A program made the position numbers and the translations under genes. Source: CAZVVT01 sp964630595 (GTDB lineage: Bacteria > Chlamydiota > Chlamydiia > Chlamydiales > VFKH01). From it: a stretch of DNA of 64,000 nucleotides. Location: assembly GCA_964630595.1 (NCBI GenBank), contig CAZVVT010000004.1:1-64000 (forward strand), written 5' to 3'. Under the pieces are notes generated by a model. It saw nothing but the letters and a program-made list of their open reading frames with translations, made no database searches and was not told the DNA's origin. Shown piece after piece: positions 56,911 through 64,000 of this stretch (its first letter is position 1; every line of letters begins with the position of its first letter).

Positions 56911-57981
56911 GTGGATCTCTTTATTACCTGTCAGCCTAGCCTTGAAGACCTTTTAGCCGATGAACTTTCCGAATTGGGTTTGTCAGGAACGGTGGGCTTT
57001 GCCGGCTGTTATGTACCCGACACATGGGACAATATCTACACCGTGAACTACGCCTCGCGTCTTGCCGGTCGTGTGCTGAAGCCCATCCACTCCTTTCGGT
57101 TTTATTCTGCAGAAGAGTTTTATGAACAGGCCTTTCAGATCGATTGGACGGCGTGGCACGATGTGGAAAAAACCTTCGTGATTCACAGCACCGGCCGCAG
57201 CCGCACCTTCCGCAACACGCTATATGCATCGCAGCTTTTAAAGGATGCCATTTGCGATTGCATGCGCGAATGCCACGACAAACGCCCCAGCATCGATACG
57301 AAAAATCCCGACACCGCCTTTCAGCTCTACCTAGATGGCGACCAAGCAACCATCTATTACGATACATCCCTAGAACCCCTCTTCAAGCGTGCTTGGAGGC
57401 AATCTACCGGTCCCGCACCGCTGCAAGAGACAGTGGCTTCCGCTCTTTTGCGCATTGCTGGCTACGACGGATCACAAGTGCTCTTTGACCCCTGTTGTGG
57501 TTCTGCAACCATTTTGATTGAGGCGGCGCTGATTGCAACGCACACGCCCTCTGGCTATTTTCGCAAACGGTGGGGCTTTACAGCGCTGCCCGATTACAAC
57601 CCTGCCGCTTGGGGCGCCATCAAAGAGGCTTTCGATGCCAAACGTATACCTCTCGAAAAAGGGCGCATCTTTGGCTGTGATATCGATGCGCAAGCCATTT
57701 GCGCGGCCAAGGTAAACCTCAAAGCTACCGGCTTTAATGGTCTGGTTCAAGTAAACCACAGCGATTGCCGCAGCTTTGAAGCCCCTTATCCCTTTGATCT
57801 CGTCATTACCAATCCACCCCACGGCAATCGCTTGGAAAAGCAACCCCACTTGCTGCCTCAGTTTCGCAATTACAAAGTCGCCACTTGGGTCTTCTCTCCC
57901 GACCGTCTTGCCGATAAAGCGGTAGAGCTCACCGTTTCAGGTGACCCTTATTTCTTTAACAGATTGAATATCAAGGACTAA
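56911..57981 (+). CDS. RlmL/THUMP-family RNA (guanine-N2) methyltransferase
   Basis: The 356-residue product has an N-terminal ferredoxin-like and THUMP region (FITCQPSLEDLLADELSELG, TFVIHSTGRSRTFRNTLYAS) and a Rossmann methyltransferase: LFDPCCGSATILIEAALIA (SAM site, about 191-209) and LVITNPPHGNRLE (catalytic NPP). It corresponds to the N-terminal half of E. coli RlmL, which makes m2G2445 in 23S rRNA, and to many stand-alone homologues. The target in this organism is inferred. The start is GTG. Confidence 0.92.
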   Translation: MDLFITCQPSLEDLLADELSELGLSGTVGFAGCYVPDTWDNIYTVNYASRLAGRVLKPIHSFRFYSAEEFYEQAFQIDWTAWHDVEKTFVIHSTGRSRTFRNTLYASQLLKDAICDCMRECHDKRPSIDTKNPDTAFQLYLDGDQATIYYDTSLEPLFKRAWRQSTGPAPLQETVASALLRIAGYDGSQVLFDPCCGSATILIEAALIATHTPSGYFRKRWGFTALPDYNPAAWGAIKEAFDAKRIPLEKGRIFGCDIDAQAICAAKVNLKATGFNGLVQVNHSDCRSFEAPYPFDLVITNPPHGNRLEKQPHLLPQFRNYKVATWVFSPDRLADKAVELTVSGDPYFFNRLNIKD

Positions 57982-58041
57982 CGTTTATCCATCTTGCGGA
58001 TAATGCTAGATAGGAGCATAGCTACAAGTTGAGGTATAGCT

Positions 58042-61000
58042 ATGTCCGTCAATCCCGAGTTTGACCGCGTCATCGAGGAAGTTTACCAATCTTGGAAGGG
58101 TTTGGGATCTCCCAAGGAGAGCCGAGATGCACTGCAAAGAGTTTTTGATGAGAAAGTAAAGTCGCTCATTCCCGGTTGGAAAGAGCCTCCTCATAATTGG
58201 AGCATTAAGCAACGTGTAGAGAAGGCGGTGCGGGACTTAGAGGATGCGAAAGTAGCCGCTGCTGCAGGGCCGATCTTGCCAGCTCGCAAGCAGGGACAAT
58301 TGGCGCGAGGAGCTCTCCTTGGGCAGGAAGAGTCACGAGTAGAGAAAGCGGGAAGATCGCGCGCAGAGAGTGTTGTTGATGAAGAGAGCTTGGACCGCGA
58401 TCTAGGTTCAGTCACCCTTGCTGCTGCGCGAGAGGTGACCGTTGCAGTTGGTCGTACCAATGTGATCATTGACCTTCTTTTTAGGATTGGTCGCTGGTTC
58501 GCTCAGCTTTGGGCTCCCGCTCCGTTGACATTTCGATTGGAAGAGGCAGATCAATTAAGCGCTTTTCAGGCTCTCAAGCAGGCATCCGAAATCAAGTATC
58601 AAGCAGCTGTTGCTGCAGTTGATGGCGCTGAGCGCGCGTTGCGAAGGTCGCTTGAGTCAAAATGCGTTATCTATGCAGGGGCAGAAGAGCGCTTGTCACT
58701 GGAGTTTCCGGAAAGAGCTCAACTTGCTGCACTGAAAAAATTGAGAAAGGAGCTGGTCGAGAAGAAAAAAGAGTCGGTAGAAGGCGATTTAAGTAACGCG
58801 CGCGCCAAACTAGAAAGTTTGAGTGCTTTTTTTGATAAATACACGGCACAGGCGGCCGGTATAGCTACGGAAGGACCAACGTCTGCTGTAGAAGAAAAAT
58901 TGAGCAAGTATGTAGCGCGCTTAGAGGCACAAAAGAGCGAGCTCCTGACTCAGGCACAGTCGGATGTAAAATATTACAGAGAAGAAGGGCTGAGTGAAAC
59001 GACTTGGTACGCCATTCTCGAGAACACTAGCAAAGAGATTGCCTCTTGCAAAACATACAAGAAGTTGCAAGATCTCAGGGATCGATGCATTGGATGTTGC
59101 GACCATTTAGATGACATACGTGTTGTGCGATCCAGAGAGCGCGATTTAGCTACGATTCAAACTTCGCTAACGGGGCTGGCTTCTTGCCTGAACCGAGTCG
59201 ATGTTCTGTATCGAGAAAAAGAGCGAGAGGCGCAAGAAATACTCTGCGGAAAAGAGTCTCCTGAAAAAGAGGCGAGTCGGCGCATTTTTACCTTATGGAC
59301 CGATTTGAATCGTCAAATCCGACAACAAGGTAGTCAGGATCGTTGGAGTGATAATAAATGCTCTGCTTACGCTGCTATTAGTGCAGAGGCTCACAAAGAT
59401 GCTGAGAGAATGGTGCGGGCACTTCCCGCTAAAGGGCAGGACTATGCGACTGCTCTGACCGCGGCTTTGCCAGACTACAAGGCAAGCGCAGAGCGTGCAC
59501 AACGAAATCTTGCAGCGGTGCATACAGCTTTAACGGAAATGGAACCCCTTGTTGAACGGTTTCCGGAGATGGAACCGCAGCGAGCAGCTCTACAAGAGCA
59601 TTGGACTGCGTTGAGCGCAGAGTTTGCGGCAGTCGTTGGCAAAAGCGCAGCCGTTATAGCAGAAGAGAGAAAGGCTCTGGCACAGAAAGTAGCCGATTTG
59701 AGCAGTGATGCGCGAGGCTTGCTGGATGATCTTACAAAGCGCAAAGAGTATGTCGATCAATTTACTGGTATTGTTGCCGTGCATCGGGCAGGAAGTCCGG
59801 AGCACATAAGAGCAGAGGCAGCGCTCAAGATGGCAGAAGATGTGGCCAAGTACCCCACTGCTGCGAGCTTGACGGTAGCCTTTTATGGATTTCTTTCGGA
59901 TCAAGTGCGCTTAATGGCAACGCGCGATTTAGCTCTCATAGGCAGAGCCAGTCCCGCAGACCTTGCTATCACAAATTTGAGTAGTTTAAAGAAAATACGT
60001 GCATCGATGACAGAGCAGCGAGATGCAGTGAAGAAACAGATTGATGATTGGGCTAAAGCGGGGGCGATCAAAGCAGATAGCCCGTTATATAAAGCGCTGC
60101 GTGACTGTCAAGAAGAGATGACAACGGTTCTTTCGACAGCTATTTCGGGTCCTGAAGACGATGAGAGATTTTTAGAGGCCTCGGGTGCGGTTTTGGCGGA
60201 AAACGTAAGTCTTCTTGAGGTTGGTGCGGCTGCAGAACGTGCACATGCAACAGGGTTGCGGCTTCAGAAAGGATTGAGGAGCCGCATAGAAACTGCACTG
60301 CGAATGGAATTGATCAGCAAGGCAGATCCACTCTATGTTCGTTTAACAGCTTTATCGGGAAGATTAGCAACGTTGACAACGGTTGCCCCAGAGGAGGCAT
60401 TGAATGCGGAGGCGTATCGCATGCAAGAAAAAGCGGTGGAGGCGGAATACAGCGCTCATATGGCGTCGCTTCCCTTCCTTGCTCGAGCAAAAAAACTGGA
60501 ACCTTTGGCAACCGTTTTGAGTGAAATGTATGCTGATATAGGCGCTGACAACTATGAAGTTACAAGAGCGCAAAGAGAGCTTGTAAAGGCCACTTCTGAA
60601 ATAAAGAGTGGCAGGCCCGTCAATGAGTTGGATGAGAAGGGCTTGGTGGAGTGTTCAGTTGCGTTAATGAGCGAATCTGAGCCGGCGGTAGTAGCGGTGC
60701 AAGACCACTATTCAAGGGCAATCAGGGGTGATGAAAGATCAGACCGATTAAATGAGCTGAGAGGCTCTGCGGCAGCGCTTCTTTTGGGGCCAGACAGAGA
60801 AGATCCTGCAGTACATGTAAAAGCTCTCACCGATTTTCTTGCGCACATCCGCCCTATTGCCGAAGAAAATGCACAACGACAGAGAGTAGCGGTCGCGGCT
60901 GCGGTAAGTCGCGAAGAGGCGGAAATTGCTGGCGGCTTGGCAGAGGCTCGGAAAAAATGCAGCACTTGGGAAGGGCTCATTGGTGTGCATCTTATAAGAA

Positions 61001-62217
61001 TAGCGGGCACAGGAGACTCTCCTTTGAAAGCGCGTTTGCAGGACGTACAGAGGCAGTTGCGTCAGCTGAAAGAGCGGGCGGTCCCCAGTCGTGCTGCATT
61101 GGAGGCTTTAAGTGATGAAATTAATGCTTTAGAGGGCACTGTAAATTCTCTGCTGGATCACGTTATAAGCGAACACCGTTCTATTGTAGGCTCTCTTATC
61201 GCTCTTTTAGGAGAAGCAGAAAGCGGAGAGCTTACCCGCTTGTTGGAAAGCGAACAGGCGGTGGTAGAGCAGTTGCTGAGAGAAGAGACTCCTACTAGCG
61301 CGATGAGTCCGAACGAACTGGAAACTTCTGTGCGTCACTTCGTAACAGCTTTAGATAGGCAGTATACAGGTCGGTTGGATAGCAACATGGATCCCCGCGT
61401 TTTGCGTGATCTTACAAGAGACCAACATGCCCTTACACAAGAGTGTTCGAGGGCGATTTCTGCTGCCTTTGGTGGGCCCGTGGGAGTGCCAAAAGTCACT
61501 GCAGAGTTGGCAGCAGCTCTTGTTCGCGTGGTGGATATGTTTCGAGAGCAGTCGAAGGCATTAGCAGCAAGAGGCACTCATCTCAGAGACCTTTTGCAAT
61601 ACTCTGACCGCATGCAGCCGGTGCTGGCCACCGTAGAAGCTTATCCTGAAGGTTCGCGTTTAAAGCAGCTTTTTATGGACGCAAGCCGTAACTATGCAGC
61701 TGCGATTGAACGAGCAAAGAGCCCCGCTATTTCCTTGGAAGACTCTCGGCGTCTGACGGCAGAGTTAGTAACGAGTTTAGATAAGTTGCAGACCATAGCC
61801 CGACAGCTCAATGAGTATGAACGGATCTCTGGCCACTTAACAGAGTATGTAAATTTAGCGAGTGGGGAGGGTGTAGGGTGTGGGCAGTTAACAAAAGTTG
61901 CGAGTAGGTTGCAAACGATCATGGATCTTTTGAAAGATGGGGAGCTCCAGACGTATGGCAAAGGTCTCGGCTCTTCTTTAGAAAAAGGTATTGAGGAAGT
62001 TGCCAAAGCAGTGCAGAAAAAATCGTTGAAGGGTGCGGATAGGGACGAGAAAGCAAGAATCAATGCTCTACACGCTGCTTTTGACGTAGGCTTGGCAAGC
62101 AGTTTTGCTCCCTATCGAAAAGGCGTGCCCCCTTCTTCGGAGGTTGTGGCGCGGGTGCTTGTCACCCTGCAAGCGTTTTGCAGAGATTGCGAAAGAAAGA
62201 GGGAGGCGACAGTATGA
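58042..62217 (+). CDS. Giant helical protein, effector candidate
   Basis: The 1391-residue product begins MSVNPEFDRVIEEVYQSWKG, after GAGG lying in the loop of a small hairpin (58018-58043) that includes the start codon. Residues 1-75 form a module that recurs in the next protein. A moderately hydrophobic stretch near 138-160 (NVIIDLLFRIGRWFAQLW) could be membrane-active. The rest is continuous charged helix with heptad-like spacing (ARLEAQKSELLTQAQ, LRDRCIGCCDHLDDIRVV), probably coiled coils or spectrin-like bundles. No family recognised. It overlaps the next gene by 4 bases. Confidence 0.82.
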   Translation: MSVNPEFDRVIEEVYQSWKGLGSPKESRDALQRVFDEKVKSLIPGWKEPPHNWSIKQRVEKAVRDLEDAKVAAAAGPILPARKQGQLARGALLGQEESRVEKAGRSRAESVVDEESLDRDLGSVTLAAAREVTVAVGRTNVIIDLLFRIGRWFAQLWAPAPLTFRLEEADQLSAFQALKQASEIKYQAAVAAVDGAERALRRSLESKCVIYAGAEERLSLEFPERAQLAALKKLRKELVEKKKESVEGDLSNARAKLESLSAFFDKYTAQAAGIATEGPTSAVEEKLSKYVARLEAQKSELLTQAQSDVKYYREEGLSETTWYAILENTSKEIASCKTYKKLQDLRDRCIGCCDHLDDIRVVRSRERDLATIQTSLTGLASCLNRVDVLYREKEREAQEILCGKESPEKEASRRIFTLWTDLNRQIRQQGSQDRWSDNKCSAYAAISAEAHKDAERMVRALPAKGQDYATALTAALPDYKASAERAQRNLAAVHTALTEMEPLVERFPEMEPQRAALQEHWTALSAEFAAVVGKSAAVIAEERKALAQKVADLSSDARGLLDDLTKRKEYVDQFTGIVAVHRAGSPEHIRAEAALKMAEDVAKYPTAASLTVAFYGFLSDQVRLMATRDLALIGRASPADLAITNLSSLKKIRASMTEQRDAVKKQIDDWAKAGAIKADSPLYKALRDCQEEMTTVLSTAISGPEDDERFLEASGAVLAENVSLLEVGAAAERAHATGLRLQKGLRSRIETALRMELISKADPLYVRLTALSGRLATLTTVAPEEALNAEAYRMQEKAVEAEYSAHMASLPFLARAKKLEPLATVLSEMYADIGADNYEVTRAQRELVKATSEIKSGRPVNELDEKGLVECSVALMSESEPAVVAVQDHYSRAIRGDERSDRLNELRGSAAALLLGPDREDPAVHVKALTDFLAHIRPIAEENAQRQRVAVAAAVSREEAEIAGGLAEARKKCSTWEGLIGVHLIRIAGTGDSPLKARLQDVQRQLRQLKERAVPSRAALEALSDEINALEGTVNSLLDHVISEHRSIVGSLIALLGEAESGELTRLLESEQAVVEQLLREETPTSAMSPNELETSVRHFVTALDRQYTGRLDSNMDPRVLRDLTRDQHALTQECSRAISAAFGGPVGVPKVTAELAAALVRVVDMFREQSKALAARGTHLRDLLQYSDRMQPVLATVEAYPEGSRLKQLFMDASRNYAAAIERAKSPAISLEDSRRLTAELVTSLDKLQTIARQLNEYERISGHLTEYVNLASGEGVGCGQLTKVASRLQTIMDLLKDGELQTYGKGLGSSLEKGIEEVAKAVQKKSLKGADRDEKARINALHAAFDVGLASSFAPYRKGVPPSSEVVARVLVTLQAFCRDCERKREATV

Positions 62218-64000
62218 CCGGCCCAGAAAGCGGTATTCGCGGTCCAGGGGATTCGGGCGCAGAGCCGCTATCACCTCTTGAAAGTGCTAGGGCGTTGAAA
62301 AAGCGCTTGGACGACGCAAAGGCAGCGCGAGTCACCGAAAGAGCTCTACAAGATGAAGTTTTAAAGGGGTTTACTAAGCCTATAGCGGTTACGCCGCCTC
62401 CACCTGTTGCTGCGGCCGTTGCGGAGGTGGCGGAGCCTATTTTAGCGCCGACATCCGAATCAACCACTTCCACCCGCACTGCGCATTCTGCAAGTGAGTA
62501 TGATGCGGCCATTGAACAGGCAGAAGGCGCTGAGTTGTTCGGTGGTGCAAAGCCCGAAGAGTATTGGCAGCACATTTACGACACCCATATTGCGCATCTA
62601 ATACCTGAGTGGAAAGCTGAAGAAGGCGCCTCAGTAGATGATCAAATACAAAGCGTTATTGCTGCCCTGCAGGTAGCTAAATTGAGAGCCACAAGCGTAT
62701 CGCCGGCTCCTCGCCCTTCTGTTAAAACAGCAAGAACAGCGGCTCCCTCTGTTCCTATTCCCGTGCGGGTGGGTGGCGATGCTGCTGCTCCAAGACCTGC
62801 ACTCTCTTCTCTTGCTCACCCTGCAGCTGTTTCTAGTAGTAGGGTGTACCCTGAGCTGGATGTGGAGAAATCTGTATCCGTTGAAAACAGAGGTTTGTGG
62901 GAATTGCTCGTCGGAGTAGAGCGTCTTTTGCAGGAAAAAAAGAATATAGCCGCCGCCGACAAGGCTAAGGATTCACCCGTTTGGGCTCAGACGCGCGCTG
63001 ACAAAGAAGAAAGAATCCGGCAGCTAAGCTCAATTGAGAGATTAGCTAGGGAAGGAAATGTAGGCGAAGCGTTGCTAGCTGTTTGCGAATGTTTGGCGGA
63101 GATATCCGTTGAGGGTAGCATTGCACAACAGCGTTTCGAATTAGAGAGCGTTAAGCAGTATTTGAGCACAAATGAATCCGTGGAAGCTTTTGATATACTG
63201 CAGCATGTTATGCGGACTCTTAATGAAAGGTGTACTCCGATGACGGCAACCGCAGACATGCCAGAGTACGCTGCTGAGCATGCTGCGCTGCAGCGTAGCT
63301 TAGCAACGCTTTCTCATGCCGTAGCAATTGCGAACGAGAAAAATCTTGATACTGCGTTTTTAACACGGCTAGTTGATGAAGCAGAATTTCATCTGAAGGG
63401 TCTTGCGATTGCGGAAGAAAAATCGAAAGAGACAACTCATATAGATATTACAGGAATTACTGATGGTGCAAGAAAGCTTATAAAAAACGCGCAAGCAACT
63501 GTAGAACAGCTATATTGTGCGGCGCGCTCTGTCTACGGAAAGGCTCTTCGTGAGGGAGAAGGGAAGGAAGGAGATCGCACGGATGTGGCAGAAAGAGCGG
63601 CGGCAAGAGCGGCAGAAGTAGCTGTTGCTTCTATTATGAGCTTGAAGCCTCTTAAAGATGAGAGATTAAAAGAGTCTAGGACGCATTCCTTAGAGAACTT
63701 AAATGCGCTCATGAAAGACGCCGAGTGGCAAGACGATTATGATAAGAACGTTCTTTTTGAGCTTGGATGTGCAGAAGCGGCAGGTTTTGTGCAGGACTAT
63801 CTTAATGAGAGAGCAGCAGCTCCTTCTGTTGCACCCCCTCGCGCCCCAGAGCCAGAGCTAGAAGAGACAGGGCTGCCTCGTGGATCAAGCTTTGGGCGTA
63901 GAGATAGCACGGCCTCCCATGATAGTGATTGGGGAGATGAACCTGCGGCGGATGTGCGTCAAGAGCCGAGTGCTCCAGCTACTCGTGAAGAGACCGTAGA
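62214..64000 (+). CDS. Large helical protein with the same module as its neighbour, 3' end beyond window
   Basis: The frame is open from ATG 62214 to the window edge (595 codons). The ATG overlaps the stop of the previous gene (ATGA), so the two are translated together. The first ~90 residues are proline- and alanine-rich and probably disordered. Residues about 95-165 (EYDAAIEQAEG...LIPEWKAEE...) parallel residues 6-75 of the 1391-residue protein. Proline-rich linkers alternate with helical regions. C-terminus unknown. Effector role is inference. Confidence 0.8.
   Translation, partial: MTGPESGIRGPGDSGAEPLSPLESARALKKRLDDAKAARVTERALQDEVLKGFTKPIAVTPPPPVAAAVAEVAEPILAPTSESTTSTRTAHSASEYDAAIEQAEGAELFGGAKPEEYWQHIYDTHIAHLIPEWKAEEGASVDDQIQSVIAALQVAKLRATSVSPAPRPSVKTARTAAPSVPIPVRVGGDAAAPRPALSSLAHPAAVSSSRVYPELDVEKSVSVENRGLWELLVGVERLLQEKKNIAAADKAKDSPVWAQTRADKEERIRQLSSIERLAREGNVGEALLAVCECLAEISVEGSIAQQRFELESVKQYLSTNESVEAFDILQHVMRTLNERCTPMTATADMPEYAAEHAALQRSLATLSHAVAIANEKNLDTAFLTRLVDEAEFHLKGLAIAEEKSKETTHIDITGITDGARKLIKNAQATVEQLYCAARSVYGKALREGEGKEGDRTDVAERAAARAAEVAVASIMSLKPLKDERLKESRTHSLENLNALMKDAEWQDDYDKNVLFELGCAEAAGFVQDYLNERAAAPSVAPPRAPEPELEETGLPRGSSFGRRDSTASHDSDWGDEPAADVRQEPSAPATREETV

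Noticed and set aside
1..64000. CRISPR arrays, IS elements, integrases and prophage genes
   Set aside because: No regularly spaced repeats and no transposase, integrase or phage structural motifs were seen in any frame.

Overview
The window reads as a chromosomal piece of a chlamydia (phylum Chlamydiota), most likely outside the family Chlamydiaceae. The main reason is gene order, compared from memory with Chlamydia trachomatis. rpmE-prfA-prmC-ffh-rpsP-trmD-rplS-rnhB matches CT022-CT029. rpsO next to tadA matches CT843-CT844. pepF-groES-groEL matches CT110-CT112. ssb-pepA matches CT044-CT045. mgtE with a TPR neighbour matches CT194-CT195. gmk plus a small gene, metG and recD match CT030-CT033. 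Many lineage-specific proteins with paired hydrophobic segments (Inc-like) or long helical regions also fit. A complete cytochrome bo-type quinol oxidase operon and a glucanase/porin operon argue against Chlamydiaceae. Species cannot be named from the sequence alone. Base composition looks near 50% GC, with effector-like genes somewhat AT-richer.

Layout. 1-2.1 kb: a partial Inc-like gene and a phospholipase-D family gene. 2.2-9.4 kb: rpsO/tadA, a degenerate rhomboid, then the translation and targeting cluster rpmE to rnhB with many overlapping genes. 9.4-11.6 kb: a kinase-like protein and an Inc-like protein, placed where gmk follows rnhB in Chlamydia. 11.6-18.1 kb: one long minus-strand gene row (97-aa protein, rpiA, bifunctional nuclease, ptsH, pepF, groES, groEL, nagZ). 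18.2-21.7 kb: Pkn1-like kinase/FGE fusion, small membrane proteins, an Inc-like gene, a gene remnant, a poly-G tract and a 27-bp palindrome. 21.7-28.1 kb: TPR protein, mgtE, ssb, pepA, corA. 28.1-34.5 kb: an rpoZ candidate, gmk and yicC on minus, metG on plus, recD2 on minus. 34.5-40.1 kb: PEBP protein, a PRTase-like orphan, tRNA-Asn, cutA, small secreted proteins, a large one-TM orphan and a 167-bp inverted-repeat element.

40.1-45.3 kb: a minus-strand operon coding a secreted GH64-like beta-1,3-glucanase, an OprB-type porin and a secreted acetamidase/formamidase, divergent from an outer-membrane barrel gene. 46.9-51.6 kb: cyoABCDE. 51.6-58.0 kb: TPR protein, SET-domain protein, orphans, a secreted barrel with an HEIFGHG motif, an alkyltransferase and an RlmL-like methyltransferase. 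58.0 kb to the end: two overlapping genes for very large helical proteins sharing an N-terminal module.

Two themes stand out. First, several promoters place a good -10 box only 6-10 bases before the start codon with no Shine-Dalgarno sequence, which suggests common leaderless mRNAs. Second, the glucanase-porin-amidase operon looks like an outer-membrane system for breaking down and importing a beta-glucan-type polymer, which is unexpected for a chlamydia. All functional statements are homology judgements made by eye; no searches were run.
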